DNA of 32,635 nucleotides from an uncultured Muribaculaceae bacterium (GCA_910578365.1 CAJTRC010000024.1:1-32635); one strand, 5' to 3'. Positions 15,594-24,628 are shown, numbered from the stretch's first letter. Made by a program: numbers and translations. Notes: generated from the sequence alone by a model not told the origin.

Positions 15594-16362
15594 AATACAG
15601 CGTATATGCGCGTTGCTGGCGGTAGGAGTGCTTGCTCTTACCGCCTGCCGCCGTGTGCCCGGCGAGGTAATCGCCCCTGACGAAATGGCGATGCTGCTGG
15701 CCGATATCCATGTAGGCGATGCTGTAGTGGAGCAGAACAGGCGCGACTACGGCAGCGACTCGGTAAAGATGCTGCTGAAGCAGTCGATTATGGCCCGCCA
15801 CGGGGTTGACGGAGAGCGCTTTGACTCATCGCTGTCGTGGTATGCGCACAACCCCGAAATATATCTCGAGGTGTACGACAAAACCATAGAGATACTGCAG
15901 ACGCGAATGAACGAAAACGATGCCCAGATTGCCGGTTCGTTGTCGGTGGTCGGCGATTCGGTTGATTTATGGGGCGGTGCGCGCTTCCTTGCCGTAAGCG
16001 CCCTCTCGGCTACAAAATACGTAACTTTCAATATCGAGGCGGACGAAAATAGCGAACAGGGCGACCGCTATACATGGCGCGGCAAATTTGTGAATAATAT
16101 TTCCAAGACCCGCTGGGGTATAGCCGCAACCTATTCCGATGGTACTGTGGAAGTGCTTGATGCCGAGGCTGATAAAGACGGATGGAACGAAATAGAATTC
16201 GTGTCGGACTCCACGCTGCACCCTGAAAAAATCTACGGTTATATGGAAGTGCAATCCCGTCCGGGTATGACTACTTGGATCGACTCGATTCAGCTGGTTC
16301 GCAACCGTAAGAATCCGGCGTCGTACCGACACCGCTATAGTTTGCGTACATACCGCCGATAG
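15562..16362 (+). CDS. DUF4296-like lipoprotein
   Basis: This is a 266-residue predicted lipoprotein with a lipobox at Cys29 ('ALTAC'). The segment after it ('PGEVIAPDEMAMLLADIHVG', then an 'SVKMLLKQSIMARHGVD' helix and 'SLSWYAHNPE') fits DUF4296, a Bacteroidetes domain often encoded directly after lspA. The C-terminal half (about 130-260) is beta-rich ('YVTFNIEADENSEQGDRYTW') and I do not recognise it. The ATG at 15562 overlaps the lspA end by 32 bp; a GTG two codons upstream (15556) is an alternative. Function unknown. The genetic link to lspA may reflect envelope lipoprotein biology. Confidence 0.82.
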   Translation: MNLLKVVKRNKIQRICALLAVGVLALTACRRVPGEVIAPDEMAMLLADIHVGDAVVEQNRRDYGSDSVKMLLKQSIMARHGVDGERFDSSLSWYAHNPEIYLEVYDKTIEILQTRMNENDAQIAGSLSVVGDSVDLWGGARFLAVSALSATKYVTFNIEADENSEQGDRYTWRGKFVNNISKTRWGIAATYSDGTVEVLDAEADKDGWNEIEFVSDSTLHPEKIYGYMEVQSRPGMTTWIDSIQLVRNRKNPASYRHRYSLRTYRR

Positions 16363-16419
16363 AGAAGGGCATTGTCGGTGCAAAGCTCCCGAATGTGCTT
16401 CCGAATGCCGAATGTCTGA

Positions 16420-16451
16420 TTTGCAAAATTCGGAAAAATTTGCTAACTTTG
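16420..16451 (+). promoter_or_regulatory. parC promoter
   Basis: TTTG (16420-16423), a 20-nt spacer and TAACTTTG (16444-16451) match the Bacteroidetes consensus. Transcription should begin near 16458, which rules out the in-frame ATG at 16412 as the parC start. Confidence 0.8.
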
Positions 16452-16468
16452 TAGCAAATGTCAGTACG

Positions 16469-19165
16469 ATGAGCCAGAATACTAATAACCCCGAAGAACT
16501 TCCGCAGGGCGATGCCGCCGAAGGTGCCCACGTTCACAACAAACCATACACAGCCGCTGCCGATGTAGTGCGTCACCAGCTAAAAGGCATGTACCAGAGC
16601 TGGTTTCTCGAGTATGCCTCGTACGTGATACTCGAGCGTGCCGTACCTCATATCGACGACGGTCTAAAGCCCGTGCAGCGCCGTATTCTCCATTCGATGG
16701 AAACTCTCGACGACGGCCGCTTCAACAAGGTTGCCAACATAGTCGGCAACACCATGCAGTACCATCCACACGGCGATGCCTCGATTGGCGACGCCCTGGT
16801 GCAGCTTGGCCAAAAAGACCTGCTGGTAGAAACTCAGGGTAACTGGGGTAACATACTCACCGGAACTTCAGCTGCGGCTCCGCGATATATCGAGGCCCGT
16901 CTGTCGCCATTTGCACTGGAAACCCTGTACAACGAAAAAGTAACCGAGTGGACAGTAAGCTACGACGGTCGCAAGCGCGAGCCTGTAACCCTGCCGGCAA
17001 AGTTCCCGCTGTTGCTGGCCCAGGGAGCAGAAGGCATAGCCGTAGGTCTGGCATCGAAGATTCTGCCTCATAACTTCAACGAGATACTCGACGCTGCAAT
17101 AGCGTATCTGAGCGGCGAGGAATTCGAACTCTTTCCCGACTTTCCTACAGGCGGCGCCATCGACATCAGCCGTTACAACGACGGGCGTCGCGGAGGTGCC
17201 GTACGCATCCGCGCAAAAATCGAGAAAATCGACAACCGTACATTGGCCGTCACCGAGATACCATATGGCAAAACCACCGGAGCCGTAATTGATTCCATAC
17301 TCAAGGCATTTGAAAAGGGTAAAATCAAAATCCGCAAGGTTGAGGACAATACCGCCGAGCACGCATGCATAGTGGTGCATCTGCTGCCCGGAACGTCGAG
17401 CGACAAAACCATCGACGCCCTCTACGCCTTTACCGATTGCGAGGAGAGTATTTCGCCCAACTGCTGCGTGATTTCGGAAAAGAAACCGCACTTTCTGGGT
17501 GTGAGCGACGTGCTGCGCCATAGTGCCGACCGCACGCGCGACATCTTCCGGCGCGAACTTGAAATCAAGCTTGACGAACTGCGCGAACGCCTGTTCTACG
17601 CCTCGCTCGAGCGTGTGTTCATCGAAAACCGCATTTACAAGGACAAGGAATACGAAACCGCTGCAAATATCGATGTGGCTGTGGAGCATATTGCCAGTCG
17701 CCTCGAACCACTGACTGCCGATTTTATCCGCCCTGTAACCCGCGATGACATACTGCGGCTGGTGGAGATAAAGATGAAGCGCATTTTCCGCTTCAGCAGC
17801 GACGAGGCGGAGAACCTCATAACACGCCTCAACCAGCAGATACAGGATGTACTTGACGACCTTGACCACCTTACCGAATACACCATACGCTGGTATAAGA
17901 CTCTGAAAGAAAAATACGGCGAAGCATATCCACGACGCACACAGATACGCAGTTTCGACACCATACAGGCGTCTACTGTTGCCGAAGCCAACGAAAAACT
18001 GTACATCAACCGTGAGGAAGGCTTCATAGGCACCTCGCTGAAAAAAGACGAGTTTGTGTGCAACTGCTCCATGCTCGACGACATAATCATATTCTATAAA
18101 GACGGAAAGTATAAAATAGTAAAGGTTGCCGAGAAACTGTTCGTAGATAAAAATGTGCTTTATGTAAATGTGTTCAAACCCAAGGACACCCGAACCATAT
18201 ACAACGTAATCTATCGCAATGGCCGTGCCGGCAACTACTATATGAAGCGCTTTGCCGTAACCGGAATAACCCGCGACAAGGAATACGACCTTACTCCCGG
18301 TCTGCCCGGCAGCAAAATAATGTGGTTCAGCGCCAATCCTAACGGCGAGGCCGAAGTGGTGAAGGTGATACTCAAACCAAAGGCAAGACTGAAAAGTCTG
18401 CAGATCGACGTGGACTTCGCGCAGTTGAAGCCCAAAGGCCGGAGCGCGTTGGGCAACCTTGTGACCAAAAACGAAATACACCGCATGAGCCTCAAGGAGC
18501 GCGGTGTATCGACTCTCGGTGGCCGCGACGTGTGGTTCGACCACGATGTGAAGCGCCTCAACTACGATGGCCGCGGCGAATATCTGGGCGAGTTCCAGCC
18601 TCAGGACCTGGTACTGGTGATACTGAAAAACGGCGAATACTATACCTCCACATTCGATGCCACCAACCACTACGAGGACAACATACTGCGCATAGAGAAA
18701 TTCCGCCCCGACACCGTATGGACCGCAGTGCTGTTCGATGCCGACCAGGGCTACCCATATCTCAAGCGCTTTACATTCGAGGCCTCGGCCAAGCGTCAGC
18801 GTTATCTTGGCGAGAACAGCGACTCAAGGCTGATTCTGCTTATCGACACTGTCGGCGCCATGCTGAAAGTAAGCTTCTCCGCTCCCGATGATGTCCGCGA
18901 ACCGATGATAGTGGATGTTGAGGAATTTATTGCCGTCAAGTCGTTCAAGGCCAAAGGCAAGCGCCTTACTACATTCAATCTTGCCGAGGTGGAGGAACTT
19001 GAACCCAAGTCGCTGTCGGCAGGCGAGGCTGAAGGCGGCGATGAGCCTGAGGCCGAGGAAAGTACCGATGACAAGGAGCGAGAAGATAGCGAAGATTTAG
19101 AAACCGAAGAAATCTCCGACGAAGAGCTGCGCGACGATATAATCGGGCAGCAACGTCTGTTCTGA
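16469..19165 (+). CDS. parC: DNA topoisomerase IV subunit A (ParC/GyrA family)
   Basis: This is an 898-residue type IIA topoisomerase cleavage subunit. The catalytic Tyr140 follows Arg139 ('SAAAPRYIEARLSP'). The DNA gate reads 'YHPHGDASIGDALVQLGQ'. The C-terminal half is a beta-propeller, but the GyrA-box is not evident, which favours ParC over GyrA. The extreme C-terminus is acidic (residues about 855-890), ending in 'QQRLF'. The position matching E. coli GyrA Ser83 / ParC Ser80 is Ala104, while the acidic position is kept as Asp108. The start at 16469 is fixed by the promoter at 16420-16451. The stop overlaps the next start by one base. No parE is in the window. Confidence 0.93.
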   Translation: MSQNTNNPEELPQGDAAEGAHVHNKPYTAAADVVRHQLKGMYQSWFLEYASYVILERAVPHIDDGLKPVQRRILHSMETLDDGRFNKVANIVGNTMQYHPHGDASIGDALVQLGQKDLLVETQGNWGNILTGTSAAAPRYIEARLSPFALETLYNEKVTEWTVSYDGRKREPVTLPAKFPLLLAQGAEGIAVGLASKILPHNFNEILDAAIAYLSGEEFELFPDFPTGGAIDISRYNDGRRGGAVRIRAKIEKIDNRTLAVTEIPYGKTTGAVIDSILKAFEKGKIKIRKVEDNTAEHACIVVHLLPGTSSDKTIDALYAFTDCEESISPNCCVISEKKPHFLGVSDVLRHSADRTRDIFRRELEIKLDELRERLFYASLERVFIENRIYKDKEYETAANIDVAVEHIASRLEPLTADFIRPVTRDDILRLVEIKMKRIFRFSSDEAENLITRLNQQIQDVLDDLDHLTEYTIRWYKTLKEKYGEAYPRRTQIRSFDTIQASTVAEANEKLYINREEGFIGTSLKKDEFVCNCSMLDDIIIFYKDGKYKIVKVAEKLFVDKNVLYVNVFKPKDTRTIYNVIYRNGRAGNYYMKRFAVTGITRDKEYDLTPGLPGSKIMWFSANPNGEAEVVKVILKPKARLKSLQIDVDFAQLKPKGRSALGNLVTKNEIHRMSLKERGVSTLGGRDVWFDHDVKRLNYDGRGEYLGEFQPQDLVLVILKNGEYYTSTFDATNHYEDNILRIEKFRPDTVWTAVLFDADQGYPYLKRFTFEASAKRQRYLGENSDSRLILLIDTVGAMLKVSFSAPDDVREPMIVDVEEFIAVKSFKAKGKRLTTFNLAEVEELEPKSLSAGEAEGGDEPEAEESTDDKEREDSEDLETEEISDEELRDDIIGQQRLF

Positions 19166-20022
19166 TGAAACTGAAAAAGATTATACTTGGCGCAGTGGCC
19201 GCACTCAGTGCTGGCCTCGGCGCTTTCGCGCAGAATGAAGCCGTGTTGCGGCCGGTAACGTCGGTCTATACCGTCGAAGCCGGCAGCTCGCACCTGTGCG
19301 ACACATACATGACCCCGCTAAAATATACCGGCTGGCAGATGGCTCTGGGCTATGAACGCTGGCAGGCAATGCGTTTCGACCCCGAAAACTGGGTGATGAA
19401 TCTTGGCGGCCGACTGAGTATTGACCGGGCCCTCAATCCGGCGCGAAATGCAGTGATGTGGGGGCTGGATTTGCGCCTCGACTGGGCTATGATGCGCCGT
19501 TTCGATATTGCCTCGGCCCCCGGCCTGACTCTTGCAGCCGGCGGCCAGACAACTCTCAACGGCGGATTGCTCTATCTGAACCGCAACAGCAACAATCCGG
19601 CCTCGGCAAAAGCCGCATGGACCGTGGGAATAACCGGACAGGCCACATATCGCCTCACATTGGGGCGCCTGCCGGTGGTACTGGGCTATCGTCCGTCGCT
19701 GCCCTTGATTGGCTGTTTTTTCTCGCCGGACTACGACGAACTATATTACGAAATATATCTGGGCAACCATAGCGGACTGGCCCATGTAGCCTGGCCCGGC
19801 AGTTTCTTCCGCCTCGACCAGCTGCTGAGCGCCGACCTGCGCTTCGGAGCCACGGCACTGAGGGTGGGGTACCGCTGCAATATACTCAGCACAAAGGCCT
19901 CGAATATAGTCAGCAGGCAAATTAACCATTGTATATCGTTGGGTGTCAGCGGTGAGTGGCTGCCGGTAGGCCGCAGCGGCAAGCTGTCGGACGAAGCCCG
20001 AATTATATCAGCTTATTATTGA
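19165..20022 (+). CDS. DUF3316-like exported protein
   Basis: This is a 285-residue predicted exported protein with a signal peptide ('ILGAVAALSAGLGAFAQ', cleavage after about residue 22). The rest is rich in alternating hydrophobic and aromatic residues, ends in a Tyr-Tyr pair, and looks like an outer-membrane beta-barrel. The pattern ('YTGWQMALGYERWQAM', 'RLSIDRALNPARNAVMWGLD') fits DUF3316, a Bacteroidetes family of unknown function. The ATG overlaps the parC stop (TGATG) and the stop overlaps the S41 peptidase start (TGATG). All three should be made from one message. No functional reason for linkage to parC is evident. Confidence 0.82.
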   Translation: MKLKKIILGAVAALSAGLGAFAQNEAVLRPVTSVYTVEAGSSHLCDTYMTPLKYTGWQMALGYERWQAMRFDPENWVMNLGGRLSIDRALNPARNAVMWGLDLRLDWAMMRRFDIASAPGLTLAAGGQTTLNGGLLYLNRNSNNPASAKAAWTVGITGQATYRLTLGRLPVVLGYRPSLPLIGCFFSPDYDELYYEIYLGNHSGLAHVAWPGSFFRLDQLLSADLRFGATALRVGYRCNILSTKASNIVSRQINHCISLGVSGEWLPVGRSGKLSDEARIISAYY

Positions 20023-21068
20023 TGAAGAATCTAAGATACCTGCCTCTGGTGATAGCCGGCGCGGCAGCGATGGCCGCCTGCCATAGCATTGAAGAGTTCG
20101 ACAACGGATTGCAGGGCAATTTCGACGCACTCTGGACAACAGTCGACCAGCATTACTGCTTCTTCGAAGAGAAGGAGGTCGACTGGGATTCGGTGTACCG
20201 CGAGTACAAGCCGCGCGTAAACGACACCATGGATATGTTTGCCTATTTCGACGTTTGTGCCGATATGCTCGACGAACTGCGCGACGGCCACGTAAACCTT
20301 TCGTCGTCGTTCAAGACCTCGTACTACCGTAAATGGTGGAGCGACTACCCGCAGAACTTCGACGAACGTCTGATTCAGGAACACTACTTCAATTTCGAAT
20401 ACAGCCAGGCCGGAGGGCTCACATACGGCCTGCTTGCCGACAGCACCATAGGCTATATCCGCTATCCGAGTTTCAGCTACGGAATAGGCGAGGGGACTCT
20501 CGACCTTATATTCTATCAGATGCGCGATTGCCTTGGACTGGTAATAGACATCCGCGACAATGGCGGCGGCAGTCTTACAAACGTGGAAACCCTGGTGAGC
20601 CGATTTATCGACCGGCGTATTCTTGCCGGCGCTATATCGCATAAGAATGGACCGGCCCACAATGATTTTTCGGAGCCGTATAAGTTCTATTACGAACCTA
20701 ATTACGAACATGTGCGCTGGTTGCGACCTATATCCGTGCTTACCAACCGCAGCACATTCAGCGCAGCTAACAACTTTACCGGCATAATGAAAACTCTGCC
20801 AATGGTGACCATAGTGGGAGCTAAGACAGGCGGCGGCAGCGGCATGCCGTTTTCGTCGGAAATACCGTGCGGATGGGCTGTGCGTATGTCGGGTTCACGG
20901 CTTTACGACCCCTTAGGCCACGAAACCGAAAGCGGCATCGAGCCTACTGATGGCTATGTCGTAGACCTTGACCCGGAAGCTGTGGCAAACGGTATTGACA
21001 ATATGCTTGAAACTGCCATAGAAGCTATATACCGGTTCTATGACTCGGATTCTGACACAGAAGGCTAA
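20022..21068 (+). CDS. S41-family peptidase lipoprotein
   Basis: This is a 348-residue predicted lipoprotein (lipobox 'AMAAC', Cys20) of the S41 (tricorn/C-terminal processing) peptidase family. Candidate catalytic residues are His90 ('RDGHVNL'), Ser247 ('NRSTFSAAN') and Glu307 ('GIEPTD'), following the tricorn-like arrangement. The 'LGLVIDIRDNGGG' core is at about 171-182. No PDZ domain is visible between the N-terminal region and the core, so it is shorter than typical CtpA/Prc. It probably degrades or trims envelope proteins or peptides. The ATG is chosen because it overlaps the preceding stop codon and begins the signal sequence. Confidence 0.88.
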   Translation: MKNLRYLPLVIAGAAAMAACHSIEEFDNGLQGNFDALWTTVDQHYCFFEEKEVDWDSVYREYKPRVNDTMDMFAYFDVCADMLDELRDGHVNLSSSFKTSYYRKWWSDYPQNFDERLIQEHYFNFEYSQAGGLTYGLLADSTIGYIRYPSFSYGIGEGTLDLIFYQMRDCLGLVIDIRDNGGGSLTNVETLVSRFIDRRILAGAISHKNGPAHNDFSEPYKFYYEPNYEHVRWLRPISVLTNRSTFSAANNFTGIMKTLPMVTIVGAKTGGGSGMPFSSEIPCGWAVRMSGSRLYDPLGHETESGIEPTDGYVVDLDPEAVANGIDNMLETAIEAIYRFYDSDSDTEG

Positions 21069-21084
21069 TAAATTATGTAAAAAA

Positions 21085-21116
21085 CTTGCATGGTATTGAA
21101 ATTATTGTTAAATTTG
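21085..21116 (+). promoter_or_regulatory. Promoter of the 21146 gene
   Basis: CTTG (21085-21088), a 20-nt spacer and TAAATTTG (21109-21116) match the Bacteroidetes pattern. It places transcription start near 21123 and supports the ATG at 21146 over one at 21086. Confidence 0.7.
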
Positions 21117-21145
21117 CGCCAATCACTATAAACCAATATCACAGT

Positions 21146-21619
21146 ATGAAAAAAATAGTTCTGTTGTTTGCTATGCTGATTGCCTTTGGTGTCAATCAGT
21201 CATATGCCAAGATTCCCGTAGTTTACGGTACTCACGAAAAGATTAACGAGATTGCAAAATTACCATCGGATTACGATGATGAAGACGGCAGCTATAGCCT
21301 TGCCTACAAATACACAATGGCTCATCTGTTCTGGATTCCTCTGTGGCAGACCGATGAAGGAAAAGTCGTAGCAATAAATCAGGGCGATGACGAAACCTGG
21401 TATGACATCGATGATGCGCTTAGACAAGACGATTTTCGTAAGGAAATTCTGTCAGACGCAGGTGTGAAAGATATTGCCGAACTTGAGCAGATGCCTTTCT
21501 GGGATGCCTGGGGAGGTAAACTTCTTGTAGGTGGTATTCTGTTGGTCATTATTCTTGGCGTGGTTAAGGGCCGTTCCGGCAAAGACGAAAAAGCCGAGCC
21601 AGTGGCAGAAAAAGAATAA
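21146..21619 (+). CDS. Small exported protein with C-terminal membrane helix
   Basis: This is a 157-residue protein I do not recognise. Residues 1-21 are a signal peptide ('VNQSYA' then Lys22). Residues 22-123 form a soluble acidic domain ('SDYDDEDGSYSLAYKY', 'HLFWIPLWQTDEGKVVAINQ'), presumably periplasmic. Residues about 124-141 are a membrane helix ('LLVGGILLVIILGVV'), followed by a short charged cytoplasmic tail. It has its own promoter and ends at a strong terminator, so it is probably monocistronic. Confidence 0.78.
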   Translation: MKKIVLLFAMLIAFGVNQSYAKIPVVYGTHEKINEIAKLPSDYDDEDGSYSLAYKYTMAHLFWIPLWQTDEGKVVAINQGDDETWYDIDDALRQDDFRKEILSDAGVKDIAELEQMPFWDAWGGKLLVGGILLVIILGVVKGRSGKDEKAEPVAEKE

Positions 21620-21634
21620 ACTCACCTAAGTCGG

Positions 21635-21696
21635 TTCAAAACAAAGCACCTGCCGGATATGTAGCATTGCATATCCGGCAGGTGCTCTGTTTTGAA
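21635..21696. terminator. Bidirectional terminator with a 27-bp stem
   Basis: Bases 21635-21661 and 21670-21696 are reverse complements with one mismatch, around an 8-nt loop. A/T runs at both stem edges let it work on both strands, between the plus-strand gene ending at 21619 and fldA ending at 21703. Confidence 0.9.
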
Positions 21697-21702
21697 TATT
21701 AC

Positions 21703-22197
21703 CTACTGTTTCAAAGACTTTACCCACTCGGCTATGCGGGTGTCGGTGAGGTCGGGGCGGTTTACTTCGTCGAGCATGAGTCCTACGATTCTGCCGTCGA
21801 TGTCGGCGGCGCTGCCTTTGAAGTCATAACCTTCGGCATTGAAATCGCCTATGAAGCGTGCGCCGGTATCTTTGAGCTTGTGGTAAATATTGCCTATTGC
21901 GTTGTTGAAGGTATCGGACATTGACTCGTCGCCACAGCCGAACAAAGCTAAGCTGTGTCCCTTGAGGTCGAGCGCTGCGACTCCGGCGAGAAAGTCGTAG
22001 AAGTCGCGCTGTACCTGTCCGTTGCCCCAGGTCGAGGAGCCTATAATATCCAGTTCGTAATCGCCTAATACCGACGGAGCAGTATTGGCCACGTCGTGGA
22101 TGTCGGCCTCGGCTACACCGAGAGCCTTGGCTATACGGCGCGCTACCCCGGCAGTGGTGCCGGTGGTGGAGCCGTAGAATATACCTGTTTTTTTCAT
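21703..22197 (-). CDS. fldA: Flavodoxin
   Basis: This is a 164-residue long-chain-type flavodoxin, an FMN-binding electron carrier of the cytoplasm. The phosphate-binding loop is 'GSTTGTT' (residues 9-15). The isoalloxazine-contacting loops are 'SSTWGNGQ' (54-61) and 'FGCGDESMSD'. Flavodoxins replace ferredoxin under iron limitation and feed reductases such as those for pyruvate or ribonucleotide. It starts 23 bp after the rprY stop on the same strand and no promoter was seen between them. It probably shares the rprXY transcript. Confidence 0.94.
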   Translation of the reverse strand: MKKTGIFYGSTTGTTAGVARRIAKALGVAEADIHDVANTAPSVLGDYELDIIGSSTWGNGQVQRDFYDFLAGVAALDLKGHSLALFGCGDESMSDTFNNAIGNIYHKLKDTGARFIGDFNAEGYDFKGSAADIDGRIVGLMLDEVNRPDLTDTRIAEWVKSLKQ

Positions 22198-22220
22198 ATA
22201 CGGAGAGAGTTTTGCAGTTG

Positions 22221-22922
22221 TTATTTTTCGGGTACGGGAGCTATGAGTTTATAGCCTTTGCCGTGTATGTTGATGATTTCGATAGAGGGGTCGTCTTTGA
22301 GGTGTTTGCGCAGCTTGGTGATGTAGACATCCATCGAGCGAGCGTTGAAGTAATTGTCGTCAATCCAGATAGTCTTGAGGGCGAAATTACGTTCGAGAAT
22401 CTCGTTTACATGTGCGCAGAGCAGGCTCAGGAGTTCGCTTTCCTTTGTGGTGAGCTTTGTTACCTTGTCGTCAATCATCAGCACCTGCTTCCGAGTGTCG
22501 AAGGTAAACTTGCCAATCTTGTACATGGTTATTTCCTTGTCTTTTTTGCCCTTGACACGGCGCAGAATGGCCTCGATACGGAACACCAGTTCTTCCATCG
22601 AGAACGGTTTGGTGAGATAGTCGTCGGCACCAATCTTGAATCCCTCGCAAATATCATCCTTGAGCGACTTGGCGGTGAGGAATATGATAGGTTCTTCGGA
22701 GTTCACAGTACGGATTTCCTGTGCAAGAGTGAAGCCGTCTTTCTTGGGCATCATCACGTCGAGTACACAGATGTCGTATTTGCCTTTGAGGAAGGCTTTG
22801 TAACCGCTGTCGCCGTCGGCGAAGAGGTCGGCATTGAAGCCTTTGGCCTGGAGGTATTCTCTCAGGAGCATGCCAAGATTCTCGTCATCTTCGCAAAGCA
22901 GTATACGCATACGTTCTTCCAT
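22221..22922 (-). CDS. rprY: OmpR-family response regulator, RprY-like
   Basis: This is a 233-residue response regulator. The receiver domain (5-122) has the acidic pocket E11/D12/D13, phosphoacceptor Asp55 ('VLDVMMPKKDG'), Thr83 and Lys105. A winged-helix DNA-binding domain follows (about 130-230, 'SMDVYITKLRKHL', 'GKGYKLIAP'). The sequence strongly resembles Bacteroidales RprY, partner of the RprX kinase; RprY has been linked to stress responses in this order. It follows rprX after 36 bp. Met5 is an alternative start. Confidence 0.92.
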   Translation of the reverse strand: MEERMRILLCEDDENLGMLLREYLQAKGFNADLFADGDSGYKAFLKGKYDICVLDVMMPKKDGFTLAQEIRTVNSEEPIIFLTAKSLKDDICEGFKIGADDYLTKPFSMEELVFRIEAILRRVKGKKDKEITMYKIGKFTFDTRKQVLMIDDKVTKLTTKESELLSLLCAHVNEILERNFALKTIWIDDNYFNARSMDVYITKLRKHLKDDPSIEIINIHGKGYKLIAPVPEK

Positions 22923-22958
22923 AATTGTAAATTTTATAGGAGTTTATACTTGATTATT

Positions 22959-24491
22959 TTATTCTTTAAGCAACGGCAGTACAATTATGAAGCGGGTACC
23001 CACGCCGGGTTCCGATTCCACGTTTATGGTGCCGTTGAGTTCGGTTATCATCTTTTTTACATAGGCCAGACCGAGTCCGAAGCCTTTCACATCATGGCGG
23101 TTGCCCGTCGACACGCGGTAGAATTTCTCAAATATCTTTTTGAGGTTTTCCTTGCGTATGCCAATGCCGTTGTCAGCAATGATTATCTGCAGGCGGTCTT
23201 CGCCCAGGTCGCGGCTGCTTACGGTCAGTTGCAGGGGCTCGTCTTCGCGGCGGTATTTCACAGCGTTGTCGAGCAGATTGAATATCACGTTAGTGAAGTG
23301 CATCTCGTCGACATTTACTATGGCGTCCATTGCATCGAGGTGCGAGCTTATTTTGCCGCCGTATTTCTCTACTTTGAGTTTGAAAGTATTTACAATGTTG
23401 TAGAGTGCGAGGTTGGCATCGACTTCCTGCAGCTTCAGGGTTGCCTTCTGGCGTTCGAACATCGACATCTGCAGCACTTTCTCCACCTGGAAGCGCAGGC
23501 GTTTGGTTTCGTCGTTTATCACGGTGGATATCTGTTGAAGCATGGCTGGCGATTTGCGTACCGAAGCATCGTTGAGCATCTGGGCCGCCAGTGATATCGA
23601 CGAAATCGGCGTTTTAAATTCGTGGGTCATGTTGTTGATGAAGTCGTTTTTCATCTCGGTGAGCTTCTTTTGCCTGAAAGCCACCACTATTGTGAACACG
23701 AATACCACCAGCAGTATCAGGGTGAATGCCATTGAAGGCACAAGGAACGAAATCGACGAGTAGATGTAGTCGCGCTTGGTGGGGAAGTAGACTTTGAGAG
23801 CGTAGTGGGCGTTAGCAGGGTCGTTGTGGAACAGACGCTGTATAAACATGTTGTCGCTGTCGTCGGCAGTAGGAGCGTAGCCAGTCGAACGGTACACGTA
23901 TTTCCCGCCGGGAGCCACAAGGGCAAACTCGAATGGCACTTTCAACCCCAGGGTGTCGAGTTCCTGGCGGAGGTAGCGGCGTACTACGGCAGAGTCGGCC
24001 CTAAGTTCGATAGGACGCTCAGAAGCTGAACTGAGAATGTTCAGTATCACATCGTCGAGCAGGCCGCGCTGATACAGATAGTTCGAGCGATAGGTCTGTT
24101 GCACGTTCTTGAAGCGGTCGACTGTCATGCTGGCGTCGGGCTGCAGTCGCGAAATTTCGGTTATGTTGCCCTGGATGGTAAGGTCGGCTTCCAGGCCGTT
24201 GGCGGTGGTGAAGGAATACTTCATGCCGCCGAGCTGGGGCACCGGGTTGCCGGGATACTGGGCATACAGCGACGATGACTCAATTGAACTGACATCCTCT
24301 TCCAGAAAGTGGCGGGTTTCGTCCTGTTCAAGCCGCTGGGCTACTGCAATCATACTCTTGCGCGCACCCTCGGTGAACTGCTCGTAGCGCATTTCGGCCA
24401 TGTTTTTCATGTACATAATCTGCATGAAAAGCAGACCGAGAAATACCACGGCCATAAGTATAGTCAATATCCAGATAGTATGCTTCTTCAT
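22959..24491 (-). CDS. rprX: Sensor histidine kinase, RprX-like
   Basis: This is a 510-residue inner-membrane sensor kinase. The first membrane helix is at about 7-28, a sensor domain follows at about 29-245 in the periplasm, and a second helix lies at about 247-271. Phosphoacceptor His290 is in 'MTHEFKTP'. The ATPase boxes are N (405-410, 'NLLDNA'), G1 (440-444, 'DNGIG'), F ('FEKF') and G2 (470-476, 'GFGLGLA'). The signal is unknown. It sits upstream of rprY and fldA and has a clear promoter 138-168 bp upstream, giving a leader of about 130 nt. Confidence 0.93.
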   Translation of the reverse strand: MKKHTIWILTILMAVVFLGLLFMQIMYMKNMAEMRYEQFTEGARKSMIAVAQRLEQDETRHFLEEDVSSIESSSLYAQYPGNPVPQLGGMKYSFTTANGLEADLTIQGNITEISRLQPDASMTVDRFKNVQQTYRSNYLYQRGLLDDVILNILSSASERPIELRADSAVVRRYLRQELDTLGLKVPFEFALVAPGGKYVYRSTGYAPTADDSDNMFIQRLFHNDPANAHYALKVYFPTKRDYIYSSISFLVPSMAFTLILLVVFVFTIVVAFRQKKLTEMKNDFINNMTHEFKTPISSISLAAQMLNDASVRKSPAMLQQISTVINDETKRLRFQVEKVLQMSMFERQKATLKLQEVDANLALYNIVNTFKLKVEKYGGKISSHLDAMDAIVNVDEMHFTNVIFNLLDNAVKYRREDEPLQLTVSSRDLGEDRLQIIIADNGIGIRKENLKKIFEKFYRVSTGNRHDVKGFGLGLAYVKKMITELNGTINVESEPGVGTRFIIVLPLLKE

Positions 24492-24512
24492 TTATGTGCT
24501 GTAAGGGTATAT

Positions 24513-24527
24513 GGTTAAAACTTAACC
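24513..24527. promoter_or_regulatory. Palindrome in the rprX leader
   Basis: GGTTAA and TTAACC are separated by 3 nt, about 22 bp upstream of the rprX start, with another GTTAA nearby at 24536. It could be a regulator-binding site, possibly for RprY itself (inference). Confidence 0.3.
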
Positions 24528-24628
24528 TTTATTATGTTAACAACTTAGACTGATTTATGTTTTAAGGCTTGTTCAAGATTATCTATTTTTGTTTTCTTGT
24601 TCCAAACTGTGTTTTTAACACTTCGGCA

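Noticed and set aside
16412..16468. Upstream start for ParC
   Set aside because: It overlaps the predicted promoter, so it would not be on the message.
16868..18670. 600-codon minus-strand frame inside parC
   Set aside because: Antisense to a well-conserved topoisomerase gene; such frames arise from codon bias.
22212..23594. 460-codon plus-strand frame across rprY and rprX
   Set aside because: It crosses two clear minus-strand genes and has no domain signature.
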